Assembly (NCBI GenBank): GCA_963775295.1
Contig: CAVZIK010000007.1
Location: forward strand, 1-30,451
Length of the DNA: 30,451 bases
From: JAMDEO01 sp963775295
GTDB taxonomy: Bacteria; Actinomycetota; Thermoleophilia; RBG-16-64-13
Reading direction: 5' to 3'
Positions 1 to 8,560 of the stretch are shown here, piece after piece. Numbering within the stretch: the first letter of the stretch is position 1; each line of letters starts with the position of its first letter. The notes below the pieces were generated by a model that was not told where the DNA came from, did no database searches, and saw nothing but the letters and a program-made list of their open reading frames with translations. Both the position numbers and the translations under genes were made by a program.

Positions 1-2149
1 GCCAGTTTGATGCGGGCGTAGCCCTCATCGGATAGGAGCTTCGCGAGCTTGGCGAACAGGGCCATGGCCGTGTCCAGCGACTCTCGGCTGCAGGCGGGGA
101 ACCCGGCATCGAGGGCAGCAAGGTACTCCGGCTCGTCGAAGCCGTGTCGTCCGGCCTGGGCTCGGAACAGCTCGCGATCGACGGCCTCGTCCTCGAAGAA
201 GAACTGCCCCGAGAAGACGTTGCCCACATGGTGACCGCCCACCACGATGGGCGTGGCAACGTCCCACATGTGGTTCTCGCACTTGTAGAGCTTGGAGGAG
301 CCGGCTGGGAACCCCGGCTCAGCATGGGTGTCGCTCTCGATGCAGTGGCGCAGCGTCTCGGCATGGTGCCGGTGGAATCGCGTGCAGATGTCCTGCCAGC
401 CCGCGCCTACCAGGACCTTTCCTTGGAGGTCGATGATGGCGCTGGGAATATGGGTGAGGGTGTAGAGGTCGTCCAGGAGAGACTGGATGCCGGGGGAATC
501 GATAATGTCTTGAGGTCAAGAGCCTCGACTGACCCCTCCGGAGAGAGCACGCTTTCCAGCTTTTGCCGTACCCGCTGTTCGCTCTCTCTCAGTTGCTCTT
601 CCGTTCGATACTGGTCGGTGATATCCAGAACCATGCCCACCGAGCGGACGACCACGCCGTGCTCGTTCCTGACGTGATTGCACTTCTCCCGCACCCAGCG
701 GATCTCGCCGGTCGATGCCCGCACGACACGATGTTCGATCTCATAGGAGTCCCGGCCTTCAGCGAGTGATCCGGAGTAGGCGGCGTCCACGCTGGCCCGA
801 TCAGCCGGGTGCACATGTTCGAGGAATGCCTCGTAAGTAGCGCTGAACTCCTGCGGCTTCAGGCCAAAGATCCGGTAGACCTCATCCGACCAGGTGAGCT
901 CGTTCTTTGCGAGGTCGAGCTCCCAGCTACCGAGGTGGGCTATCTCCTGGGACCGCTTGAGGCGCTCCTCGCTCTTCCTCAGTGCTTCCTCAGCCTGCTT
1001 GCGCTCGGTTATGTCCTCGAAGACCGCGACGAAATAACCGGGTGCCGGGCTTGACACGGAGATGAAGAGCCATTGGCCAGCGGCGTGAAGTTGATCTCGA
1101 ACCTCTCCGGTTTACCGCCGCTTGCCACCCGATCGTAGATATGAAAGAGTTCGGGTGTCGCCTCTTTGATGCCGGGAATAAGTTCGGTCACTCTCTTCCC
1201 TAGCGCGTCACGAAGCCCGGTGAGTTCAGCGAATCTCTCGATTGACGGCGAGGTAGATCTAGTCGTCCGGTCGCCCCTCTTGGTCGTAGAGCATCTGGCA
1301 GTAGGCGAAACCGTCCAGCATCGCTTCAAAGAGCAGTCGGTAGCGCTCCTCGCTCTCATGCGCGGCCTCATCGGCGCGCTTCTGCTCGGTCATATCGCGG
1401 GAAAAGACAGCGATACCCTCACTCACCGGGAAGGTCGTGAGTTCTATGAGAGCCCGGCGTCTGTCCTGACGGTAGCCCGGGTGCTTCCGCCCGCCTTCAC
1501 CGCCTCAAGAGCACTCCGAGTGTCGGGGTTGAGAGCGATAGAAGCGTCCCAGATGGTATGCCGAGAATGTCGGCGGGCACGCGGTTGAGCCGGTCGACCA
1601 TGGTCGGGTTGATGTAAATCAGCCGCCAGTCGGCGTCGAACACATAGAAGCCGTCGGGCAGGTGCCTGAGCACGTCGTCGAGAAGCCGGTCTTCCTCGGA
1701 TAAGTTTCGGAACGATGGAGGGACAGCGTCCTGGTTCTCCGGGCGCTGGCCCGGAAGATAAAAGGTAAGGCTGACAAAGGTCTGTCCTGCCGGTCCTGAG
1801 AAAGAGCGAGATGGTCGGAAAGCTTGGCCATGAGAGGAAGCCCGAGGCCGCGTGTCTCCCGCTTGCCAAGGCGGTCTGGTGCCTGGAATCCACCCGGTCC
1901 CTGCACCTCGACCTCCAGGCGTTCGGGGTGAAGAATGACCTTCACTTCCACCTCGCCCTTTACCGGCGAATGCTCGATGGCGTTGGCCATCGCCTCGGAG
2001 CAGGCGACAGTGATATCGAACACACGCTCTTCCGAAAAGCCCGCCTGGTGAGCTATTTCGGATAGGAAACGGCGACCCCGGCTGACCTCGGCCAAGTCGG
2101 GAGAGAGCAAGACACTGCTGATTCGGACTTCTCCGGCGGATGCAGGCAT
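1..2149 (-). CDS. Frameshifted multidomain sensor: RsbW-like ATPase, PAS domains and PocR-type domain; partial at window edge
   Basis: Joining frames on the minus strand gives a continuous signalling protein that runs off the left edge. From the N-terminus: an anti-sigma-kinase-like HATPase (about 2120-1750; N-box-like ACSEAMANAIEHS, G-box-like RGLGLPLM); a PAS domain (about 1700-1530; LPDGFYVFDADWRLIYINP); a second PAS (about 1340-1050); a third, PAS_3-like, ending in the PAC-like motif VVRSVGMVLDITD (about 1020-600); then a PocR-like ligand-binding domain (about 520-20; IIDLQGKVLVGAGWQDIC, KCENHMWDVATPIVVGGHHV). The output domain is not in the window. At least six frame changes and one in-frame TAG where Tyr is expected (near 1260) interrupt it. 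The ATP-binding part could instead be a separate upstream gene. Start at ATG 2149 is chosen because the conserved domain begins just after it; its ribosome site is weak. The role as a signal sensor is family-based. Confidence 0.65.
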
Positions 2150-2249
2150 CGCCCGGCTAGTCCGTCTTGCGACGACTATCAACCAAGAACGCTGCGACCA
2201 TTCCCACGCTGATCCCCCGACCTCTGGTCCCCGCCCAGCCAACGCCACC

Positions 2250-2592
2250 TGTGTCGTAGTTTAGTCCCCGTGCCTAGTCCCCTCCAAACCGTCGGAATCC
2301 GGCTCTGTTTCCCGAGGCCAGTGAGACCTCTTCGCTTTACTCCGGGGTAACTGGCTATGGTGACCGCTAGGCTGCTGGTATAGACTGAAGTGACCAGATA
2401 CCTGTTATCTGCCGAGACTCTGGCTCGCTTGCGTTGGCGCCGATCGGCCCCCCAGCTTATTGATGCCGAATTGCGAAGTCCACATCTTATCGATGGCTGT
2501 CTTCCCGCGGCGTGGCCTTGTGTAATGCCATCCGGAGCCAATGATGTGGCCGATCCGCGAAAGGGACCATCAACGCCCAGCAGAGGACGGCC
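2250..2592. other. Stretch with no recognisable gene
   Basis: Between the sensor gene and the zinc-ribbon gene I see only open frames without family resemblance, mutually overlapping on both strands. No RNA gene or mobile-element end was recognised. It presumably contains the promoters of the two flanking, divergent genes, but no clear -35/-10 pair stands out. Confidence 0.4.
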
Positions 2593-2850
2593 GTGTTCAT
2601 ACTCTTCGGGTTTGGCGAGCAGACCGTCAAGTACCTTGGTTCTGCTGGCGTTCAGTTATGTCCCAACTGCGGCAACCAGAGGGAATGGAGTCACCTTCGG
2701 ATGAGGACCTGGTTCACGCTCTTCTTCATCCCGTCATCCCATACGCACATGCAATGGCGCCCTATGTCCCGTTTGCAACTACGGGGTCAAGAGCCAGCTA
2801 AGCACTCGCGGTGGCGGAACCGCTCATCTTTGGCTGAGCAGTTCCGCAGC
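2593..2850 (+). CDS. Small zinc-ribbon protein, frameshifted
   Basis: The reading begins at GTG 2593 behind an AGAGGAC ribosome-site-like sequence. The first frame carries FGFGEQTVKYLG, CPNCGNQREW and RTWFTLFFIP; the next frame supplies VIPY; the third supplies CPVCNYGV (from 2765). Together they match the small four-cysteine zinc-ribbon family (CPxC near the start, a TWFTLFFIPVIPY core, CPVCNYG near the end), whose function is unknown. Two single-base shifts are needed. The C-terminal end is uncertain: the third frame stays open through an inverted repeat and past the attachment site, which is unlikely to be real coding. A TAA at 2799 in another frame may be the true stop. Confidence 0.6.
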
Positions 2851-2868
2851 TAAGCACCAGCTAAGCAG
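2797..2868 (+). repeat. GCTAAGCAC repeats left of attL
   Basis: GCTAAGCAC occurs at 2797-2805 and 2849-2857, and GCTAAGCAG at 2860-2868. The last two are 11 bp apart (2-bp spacer), the same period as the GGTAAGCAC pairs just inside each end of the element. The pair ends about 115 bp left of the tRNA repeat at 2984; the pair at 10512-10531 ends about 110 bp left of the tRNA repeat at 10642. They may be integrase arm sites left from another insertion at this tRNA. Confidence 0.45.
2814..2847. repeat. 13-bp inverted repeat with 8-nt loop
   Basis: Arms 2814-2826 (GCGGAACCGCTCA) and 2835-2847 (TGAGCAGTTCCGC) pair at 12 of 13 positions. There is no T-run, so it is not a typical intrinsic terminator. 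It lies between two copies of GCTAAGCAC. Confidence 0.6.
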
Positions 2869-2983
2869 AGCAGCGCAAGCTCTAGCGAGTTCCAGTATGG
2901 CGCGGAGCAGACCTAACCTAGATATCGCCGAAGAACGGCCTGCTAAACGCACTATTATGGAGAAGCAGGGAGTAACACGGACG

Positions 2984-3027
2984 AAGCCGGCGTGGGGAAT
3001 CGAACCCCAGACCTGCTCATTACGAGT
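2984..3027 (-). repeat. attL: displaced 3' end of tRNA-Thr
   Basis: These 44 bp are identical to 10642-10685 and contain the T-arm and acceptor 3' strand of tRNA-Thr plus part of the anticodon arm (minus strand). Identity stops at 3027/3028, so no complete tRNA is encoded here. Confidence 0.9.
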
Positions 3028-3067
3028 TACACCGTCATTCCTGCATATGATGCTTTTCTACGCGTCG

Positions 3068-3087
3068 GGTAAGCACTAGGTAAGCGC
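3068..3087 (+). promoter_or_regulatory. Candidate integrase arm-type sites, left end
   Basis: Tandem GGTAAGCAC (3068-3076) and GGTAAGCGC (3079-3087) are separated by 2 bp and lie about 40 bp inside attL. The right end has the same arrangement (10512-10531), in the same orientation and with the same 11-bp period. Paired direct repeats near both ends are typical of arm-type binding sites of tyrosine integrases. Binding is inferred. Confidence 0.55.
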
Positions 3088-3164
3088 TCACTGTTGAACA
3101 CTATTCCCCACCTGTCCGCTCCGAGTTGTACAGTGATGGTGCGTTGTTCTATCCGGAGGCAGGG

Positions 3165-3806
3165 ATGTGTTGTTTCGTGTTCAGGTCGGGATACGGGTTC
3201 TTCGCTGCGATTGTCTTGGCGCTCTCGCTGGCTGCGTGCGGATCGAGTGGCAGTCACGAGAATGCTACCACTGCCCCGCCGCTGATCTTAACCACCACCA
3301 CCGAAGCCACTACCACCAGCACCACTTCGGGGGTCACGTCAGCAGCTCCTGAGTGGATAAAGGAGTACCTAGAGGACTTGCAGACAACGACCACTGCTGC
3401 CCCGCCCGTCGTCGTTGGCTGGGGAGAACCGGTTGAGGTCTATGGCCTCTCTGTCACCGTCGAAGCACCGAAGGCAGATACTACGTCCCCGACGGTTATC
3501 AGGGAAGAGCAACTCTGGTACTGCATGGTAACCATCGTGAATCATGACTCGGAACCCTACGAGTACGGCGCTATCTGCTTTCAGATGCTCGACGAACAGA
3601 GCCAGCCTTACGACTCGGGTGGAGAGGTTCGCCTGCCGCAACTCGTGCGCGGCTTCGTTCAGCAGGGACGGACCATAAGGGGGGCAGTTGCCTTTACTCT
3701 CCCCAAGGGTGCGCAGCCAGCGACTCTGATCTTCTCCCCTGTGTACGGCTTGCCTGAGCAGGCGATTTGGGAACGTAGCAAACCCGGCTTGGAGGCTGAA
3801 GAATGA
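3165..3806 (+). CDS. Secreted lipoprotein with DUF4352-like domain
   Basis: About 213 residues. The start is ATG 3165, fixed by GGAGG at 3155-3159; an upstream TTG in the same frame lacks this. A signal peptide (FFAAIVLALSLAAC) ends in a lipobox, so the protein should be anchored to the outer face of the membrane. A Thr/Ala-rich linker follows (about residues 32-85). The C-terminal half alternates short hydrophobic strands (VYGLSVTVEAP, YCMVTIVNHDSEPYEYG, GAVAFTLPKGAQPATLIF), resembling the immunoglobulin-like DUF4352/telokin-like domain. It lies in the element next to attL and ends in ATGA, overlapping a possible start of the next frame. No enzymatic role is visible; as element cargo it could act at the cell surface. 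Intact frame. Confidence 0.8.
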   Translation: MCCFVFRSGYGFFAAIVLALSLAACGSSGSHENATTAPPLILTTTTEATTTSTTSGVTSAAPEWIKEYLEDLQTTTTAAPPVVVGWGEPVEVYGLSVTVEAPKADTTSPTVIREEQLWYCMVTIVNHDSEPYEYGAICFQMLDEQSQPYDSGGEVRLPQLVRGFVQQGRTIRGAVAFTLPKGAQPATLIFSPVYGLPEQAIWERSKPGLEAEE

Positions 3807-3839
3807 AGGCAGTGTCGGACCGTCCTGCGTGTACTCGGA

Positions 3840-4088
3840 GTGATAGTAGCGGTTGCCCTCTGCGCCCTTGGAGTCGCCGCAGCAATGGGATCAGGGCTCG
3901 GCAGCATGGGGCAGAGCGACCGAACGATCAGCCTCCTGATTGGGGGAGCGTGTTGGCTGCTGGGTATAGGGGTGTTCTCCATGGCTATGAGAGGCACGGC
4001 CTGGAAGGCAAGACGCGACGCCAAGCGCAAGGAAGAACAGGACCGACGCAACAAGCCCAAATACGAACCCAAGGGCGGCGGGATGTAG
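3840..4088 (+). CDS. Small membrane protein with charged C-terminal tail
   Basis: About 82 residues: a first hydrophobic segment (residues 1-20, VAVALCALGVAAAMGSG), a second (about 31-48, ISLLIGGACWLLGIGVFSMA) and a strongly charged tail (KARRDAKRKEEQDRRNK), suggesting two membrane helices with a cytoplasmic tail. The GTG at 3840 has no good ribosome site. The true start may be ATG 3803, which overlaps the stop of the lipoprotein gene (ATGA), with one lost base near it; frame 0 is open back to that point. Likely cotranscribed with the lipoprotein gene. No family recognised. Confidence 0.6.
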   Translation: MIVAVALCALGVAAAMGSGLGSMGQSDRTISLLIGGACWLLGIGVFSMAMRGTAWKARRDAKRKEEQDRRNKPKYEPKGGGM

Positions 4089-4216
4089 GCTCCGCTTGTC
4101 ATGGGGTTTATGACACTGCTACGACCGGATTCGACCACGAGAAGACAAGAGAAGTAGCGAGGATGCAGGCTCAATGCAGGTACCGACTATATATGTGGTA
4201 AGTATTAGATAGTCGC

Positions 4217-4224
4217 CATATACC
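4217..4224 (+). repeat. CATATACC motif, left copy
   Basis: CATATACC recurs at 4651-4658, with CATATACT at 4672-4679; GGTATA and TATACC also make up the palindrome at 4247-4269. The copies lie on both sides of the HTH gene at 4310-4558, in AT-rich DNA inside an otherwise GC-rich region, and could be operator sites of that HTH protein. Confidence 0.35.
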
Positions 4225-4246
4225 AATAGTAGGATGGTTGCTCTTA

Positions 4247-4269
4247 ATAGGTATAAGTCTTATACCTAT
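4247..4269. promoter_or_regulatory. Perfect 23-bp palindrome
   Basis: ATAGGTATAAG (4247-4257), one T, then CTTATACCTAT (4259-4269): 11-bp arms with a single central base. It lies in an AT-rich stretch just beyond the 3' end of the small HTH gene. Too AT-rich and without a T-run for a usual terminator, it looks like a protein-binding site, possibly part of an origin or operator. Confidence 0.6.
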
Positions 4270-4290
4270 GAACACACGTCTAGTGTGTTC
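4270..4290. terminator. Inverted repeat abutting the 23-bp palindrome
   Basis: GAACACAC (4270-4277) and GTGTGTTC (4283-4290) are perfect 8-bp arms around a 5-nt loop, directly adjacent to the palindrome at 4247-4269. It could end transcripts of the minus-strand HTH gene (stop at 4310) or of the plus-strand genes, but neither side has a clean T-run. It may instead be a second binding site. Confidence 0.4.
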
Positions 4291-4309
4291 TTCACTTTGC
4301 GGGTCAGAA

Positions 4310-4558
4310 CTACCGGGCCTTGTTAGACCTTCGTGTTTCGGCAGCCTTGACTGCCTTCTCTCGTCTGCGTAGAAGCTCCCCCTCCGCGTCTTCCCGCTGC
4401 CGTTCAAGGAATGCCTGTAGGTCCGAGTCCATCACGAACCACGCTTTACCAACAGGCGTCCCCTTAATGCGCCGGTCCCTGATCCAAGCCTTGATAGTGC
4501 TTGGCCGCTGGTGTAGCAGCACCGCTACTTCTTCAACCGTGTGCAGTGGTTCGACCAT
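4310..4558 (-). CDS. Small HTH DNA-binding protein (excisionase/MerR-like HTH_17)
   Basis: About 82 residues, intact. The N-terminal half reads as an excisionase-type winged helix: TVEEVAVLLHQRPSTIKAWI (recognition helix region), RDRRIKGTPVGKAWFVMDSDL (wing), DLQAFLERQ. A basic, charged C-terminal tail follows (RRREKAVKAAETRRSNKAR). The start at ATG 4558 has AAGGAG about 7 bp upstream. Such proteins serve as recombination directionality factors or regulators. It is encoded opposite to its neighbours, between two AT-rich regions bearing CATATACC motifs, which suggests it binds there. It could be the Xis of the element or a regulator of the Xer-like recombinase gene that diverges from it. Confidence 0.8.
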   Translation of the reverse strand: MVEPLHTVEEVAVLLHQRPSTIKAWIRDRRIKGTPVGKAWFVMDSDLQAFLERQREDAEGELLRRREKAVKAAETRRSNKAR

Positions 4559-4650
4559 TACCGCGCTCCTTATCTCGACTTGGTATTTCCAACTCTATCA
4601 GCGAGTGCGGATCTCCAACTCATAGTACAGCAGAAGTCAACCAGCAATTA

Positions 4651-4679
4651 CATATACCTGTATAAAACTCTCATATACT
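4651..4679 (+). promoter_or_regulatory. AT-rich promoter region of the Xer-like recombinase gene
   Basis: CATATACC (4651-4658) and CATATACT (4672-4679) flank TGTATAAAA. TATACT at 4674-4679 is a candidate -10 box about 40 bp upstream of ATG 4719; no convincing -35 box was found. The HTH gene at 4310-4558 diverges from here. Confidence 0.4.
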
Positions 4680-4718
4680 GATAGACTCTGGCTAGGCTGT
4701 CGATTGGAGGGAGGCATT

Positions 4719-5653
4719 ATGGAGGCGCTGGCAGAAAAGGCCGATAACCGTGCCGCTTACGGGGAGCGACCTGGTATGTACACGGCCGGCGGGTCGTTCG
4801 GCACAGACGGTTGAGGCATACAGAAGGGACCTTCTAGACTTCGCCCGTTACCTTAGTGCCGACTCCCCCGCTTGCGTGGCTGAGGCACTGCTAGGCGCTG
4901 GTGCCGGGGGAGCCAATCGGATAGCGCTCAAATACCGCGCGGATCTCATAGAGCGCGGTCTATCGCCAGCTACCATTAACCGAAAGCTTGCCGCGCTCCG
5001 CTCGCTCGTCAAGGTTGCCCGCACGATCGCTTGCCCTATCTCGTTCACACTGGACGTGGAGAACGTCAAGAGCGAACCATACCGAGACACACGCGGTCCA
5101 GGGGTTGACGGCTACCGGGCCACGCCCAACGCGCTACGTGGCCGCAAGGACGCCAAGGGAGCGCGGGATAGGGCAATCCTTCACCTGCTGTTTGATCTCG
5201 GCTTGCGGCGCTGTGAAGTGTGTTCTCTTGACCGGGCGCACCTAGACCTAGATTCCGCGTCTGTTAGCGTCCTGGGCAAAGGTCGCAGGGAGCGTATCGC
5301 GCTCACTCTCCCCACTCCCACCGCTGCGGCTCTTGCCGGTTGGCTGTCCTGCCGTGGGGACAATGCCGGTCCCTTGTTCGTCGGTATCACCAAGGGCGGT
5401 CACCTAGGAGAACGAATAACCGGGCGCGGGCTGCACAAGGTGGTAGCTACCACCGGGCACCGCGGCTGCCGGCCAGACCGTGCGGCCTCATGGCCTGCGA
5501 CACGCGGCAATCACAACGGCACTCGATATGACGGCGGGGGACGTGCGAGCGGTCGCCAAGTTCAGCCGTCATTCAGACATTAGGGTTCTCCAGAGATACG
5601 ACGACAACCGCGCCGATATGGCAGGACAAGTCGCGTCTCTGATAGCCGGTTAG
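4719..5653 (+). CDS. XerC/D-like tyrosine recombinase, frameshifted
   Basis: ATG 4719 is preceded by GGAGGGAGG. The first residues (MEALAEKADNR) are in one frame. The main body, from about 4750, carries an N-terminal SAM-like core-binding domain (SAQTVEAYRRDLLDFARYL, LSPATINRKLAALRSLVKVA) and a catalytic domain with the first Arg in FDLGLRRCEVCSL and the beta-hairpin GKGRRERIAL. A second shift near 5450-5480 moves to the frame with HGLRHAAITTAL (His and second Arg), RHSDIRVLQRYDDN (His and catalytic Tyr) and a stop at 5651. All catalytic elements are present, so apart from the two shifts it looks complete (about 310 residues). It is unrelated in type to the P4-like integrase at the right end and may resolve multimers or recombine another site. 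Confidence 0.8.
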
Positions 5654-5707
5654 GGCCTGAAAGCCGCATTACAGGAACCAAAGTAGCGTGAGAAAGGAAG
5701 GCAGCAA

Positions 5708-5889
5708 ATGACCACCACGAACACCACAAGGGAGCGGGCCATACCGTTAGAGCAGGGCGAGCAGACCTTGTTTGCCGTGTGGAGAAGCTCAACCGCGTGC
5801 CGAGCGGTGATTCGCTTTACCCTCAGACGCAAGCGCTCCTTACGGTCGTGGACGCGATGATTGCCAATCTGCCGGGAGCGCTTCGGTAG
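5708..5889 (+). CDS. Small hypothetical protein, one frameshift
   Basis: ATG 5708 follows AAAGGAAGG. The first frame reads MTTTNTTRERAIPLEQG, and a one-base shift near 5755 gives ADLVCRVEKLNRVP, PQTQALLTVVDAMIANLP and a TAG at 5887: about 60 residues ending just before an intrinsic terminator. The unshifted frame ends at a TGA after about 50 residues with a less natural composition. It follows the recombinase gene by 55 bp on the same strand, so likely the same transcript. No family recognised. Confidence 0.45.
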
Positions 5890-5904
5890 GCCGCTGAAAC
5901 CAGA

Positions 5905-5949
5905 CCCCGCCCTTACCTCCTATCGCGTGGTGACGGCGGGGCTTTCTTG
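5905..5949 (+). terminator. Intrinsic terminator after the recombinase operon
   Basis: CCCCGCC (5905-5911) and GGCGGGG (5935-5941) form a GC-only 7-bp stem with a long loop, followed by CTTTCTTG. It sits 16 bp after the small ORF stop, between convergent transcription units. The remaining sequence to 6123 shows nothing further that I recognise. Confidence 0.55.
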
Positions 5950-6123
5950 TGCCCTATATGTCATCCAGCCCCCGCCCCGCCCTGGCAGACCACTGCAAAT
6001 GCCTACCAGGGGGGACGGGTCTGCGTGTCACCTGCGCCTCAGACGTTGCCGCGTTGGGAGCCAAACAGCCTGACAGCCTCCCGAAGACACCCACCTATAA
6101 CTTTCGGCCCACTGAGTCTGTTG

Positions 6124-6400
6124 TTAATGAGCCCGACTATCGTTGACATTTTTTTGGAATCGGCCGTCTGCTGCGACTCCCTCGCCGCCCTCGATCTGAT
6201 CGGCCATCCGGTCGACAATGGGGGCCAGTTCTCGGCTGCCGTGGCGCGATGATTAGACCGGAGTGGGCTAGTTTCCAGTCTCCCTGTCGGTCTTGATATT
6301 GCGGCGCAATCGTCACGTAGACTATGCCTTTGTTTTCCCACGGCTGGATAAGCAGACGCCTGCCTTGACCGGTTTCAACCTCGCACTGCGGACCGCTCAT
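6124..6400 (-). CDS. Small PC4/YdbC-like putative ssDNA-binding protein, one frameshift
   Basis: ATG 6400 overlaps the stop of the primase gene (ATGA), so translation is coupled. The readable protein is CEVETGQGRRLLIQPWENKG, IVYVTIAPQYQDRQGDWK, LAHSGLIIAP; a one-base shift near 6240 then gives RELAPIVDRMADQIEGGEGV and a TAA at 6124. The pattern of strands plus a DRQGDWK turn and a C-terminal helix ending in a REL-like motif resembles small phage/element proteins of the PC4/YdbC fold that bind single-stranded DNA. That assignment is tentative. Its place directly behind a primase-helicase supports a replication role. Confidence 0.5.
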
Positions 6401-8548
6401 ACCAGCACCAACGGTCTTTGATGGTAGGGGGGTTGCTTTGTCCCCTCCGTCAACGGTGCAACACAGCAATGGTCAAGGACGCTGGGAAGCGGTAGTAGTT
6501 CCTGGTCGTCTGGTAACGGCTCTCCCGAAGAGTTCCACCGGGCGGAAATACCACCTTTCGACTCAAGGTTGTGGACGTATCCGCCCTCTGCTGCCACCTT
6601 CAACCGGCGTGATGCGGTGCTTTCATCGAGTCCTAATCGTGCTGCAATTGTCTTGTTCCACCGGGCCAACTTCTCCGAATAGTTCCGATACAGCCCTGAC
6701 GGTCTCCCGCGTTGCACGCGAAACGGTAGCGCCCACTTCGTCCGCTATCAGTCCTGAAACGAGTTCTCGCACGGTCGCGTAGTCGTCTCTTGTTTACACA
6801 ATGCGGCCTCGCTCGTCTCTGCTTCTGGTGGCTTGGTGCAATAGGGCGTGGGCCTTCACTAGGTTCTTGACCGTTGAAAAGTCCCGCCGCATCCTCACTG
6901 CTACCGGAGGGATGGTTTCGGCAAGGTCGGCGGCAAAGGGAACCGTTACCTCGTGCGGTGCTGTGAGGTCTAACCATGTCTGAAGCGCTTGCCACTCCAC
7001 TAGTTCTGAATCGTTGTCGTTCTTCTCTTCGCTTGCTATGGCCCTGAACACCTGGCGGGTCTGCTCGGGCGTATCCGTCACGGTCAAAGACAGCAGACGC
7101 GATCCGTCGGGATGCAGACTTGCGCTCGTTGTCGTGACGATCAGCCCGGTTGGACCTTCCCGCTCGATGATCTTCTGCCTCATCCCTTCGGAGGTCTTCT
7201 CGACCGTGACGTATCGAATACAGCCCTCGGATAGCAGACTACGGACGAGATATGGTGAGGTCGCCAGCCATACCTGCTGCCTCGTAGATCACCAGATGGC
7301 GGTGAGTAAGAGGCTCCTCCAGATACGCGAGGGCGCGCTCACTCATTGCGGAGAGCGTGAAGTATGCGTTCGGGGGGGAAGTAGGCGAGCGTCTGCTCGA
7401 CAATGTAGCTCTTACCACCGCTGGAAGGTCCCTTTACCGCTACCGAAACGGGACGGGATAGGTACCGACTGCACAGGGCAAGGTAGAGGATCTTTGTCAG
7501 TTTCTCCTCGCCAGCTACGCCACGATTGCGAACCGAATCAGCGAATCGGTCTAGTATCCTTGGCTGTATGAGACTCTGGCACTCCTGCCAAGCGACAGCG
7601 GCAGCCTCCGACGCTTCTAGGCGCAACTCCTGCGACAACGGTACGGCCTCCGCAAGTAACCTGTTGAAGCTGTGCAGGAACGAATCAGGGTCGCGCATGT
7701 GCAGTTCGTTGGGGTCCTTCGCATCGAGCGGCATGTATATGAGTCGCACGGTGACTGCAAGCCGCGACGATTTGAAGGCGTTTCGCACGGTCTGCCCGCC
7801 TTCATCAGGCTCAATGACCACGAATACCGTGTCGATTCCGTCGAGCGTGGACGCGTAGTCCTCTTTCCATCCCGTTGCTGATGGTAGGCCGAGAGCGGGA
7901 AAGCCATAGTGCCACAGGGTTAGGGCGTCAGACACTCCCTCAACAATGAAGATGTATCCGCCCTCTCTTGCCTCCGCGAGACGCTGCCAGCCGTAGAGCG
8001 TCGGGCGTGCTTTCGCTTTCCATTTGAATCTGTCCCGCTCTTCGGACTTGTCGAGCGCAACGCGGTACTTGACGGCGACTTCCGCGCCTGCCTTGTCTCG
8101 GTATGGGATACGCACAGCTGGGGCGTTCTCATAGTGGAAGTCGGACAATCCCTCTGCCCTCAACTGGTCAATCGGCAATCGCAGTTTGTCGGCAAGGTCT
8201 GCCAAGGTGCATCCCCGGATTCCGGCAACCATTGCTGTCTTGCAGCGTTGCTTGGGGGGGGTATGCACCTACCCCCCCTCCCGTAAGTTCGCGTATCACA
8301 TCGTTCGGCAGTCTTGGTTGTCCAGCGCTGCCAGAAGGTCGATGATCGAACCCCTGTTGCCGCACCCGAAGCAGTGAAAGCAGTTCTTGTCAGTGTTGAC
8401 GGCAAAGCTCGGGTTAGTGTCTTCATGCCCGGGAAGCGGGCACCGATAGACCCAATCCCTACCGCGCTGCGTACTGGGGGCATGTCCCCGCCTCGCAAGT
8501 TCGTCTGTGATTAGGTGTTCCCGCTTGACTCGCTCGAAGGTCCCTCAT
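6397..8548 (-). CDS. Element replication protein: CHC2 zinc finger, TOPRIM and P-loop primase-helicase, frameshifted
   Basis: Reconstructed minus-strand product of about 715 residues. N-terminus: REHLITDELARRG followed by a DnaG-like zinc finger (CPLPGHEDTNPSF ... CFHCFGCGNRGSIIDLL). Middle: a TOPRIM domain (GYIFIVEGVSDALTLWHYG; FVVIEPDEGG). Then a P-loop (VSVAVKGPSSGGKSYIVEQ), SERALAYLEEPLTHRHLVIYE (Walker B region) and EREGPTGLIVTTTSASLHPD with TVTDTPEQTRQVF. C-terminus: a winged-helix part (RLGLDESTASRRLKVAAEGG) and a TGA at 6397. Shifts occur near 8530, 8260-8340 (at a G8 run), 7375, 7265, 6790 and 6680. The start near ATG 8548 is uncertain. Such fused primase-helicases initiate replication of satellites and integrative plasmids. 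The gene is downstream of the HTH gene, with a predicted antisense RNA in its leader. Confidence 0.85.
8254..8278. repeat. G-tract/C-tract inverted repeat in the primase gene
   Basis: A run of eight G (8254-8261) followed by TA, a 6-nt loop and TA plus seven C (to 8278) gives 9-bp perfect arms (8255-8263 and 8270-8278). It falls between the zinc-finger and TOPRIM parts, where the frame changes. It could be a real hairpin with slippage potential or a place where base calling failed. Confidence 0.6.
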
Positions 8549-8560
8549 AGCCCACCACCA

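Noticed and set aside
4247..4290. CRISPR-like or iteron array
   Set aside because: Only two adjacent palindromes and a few short motif copies; no regular repeat-spacer pattern anywhere in the window.
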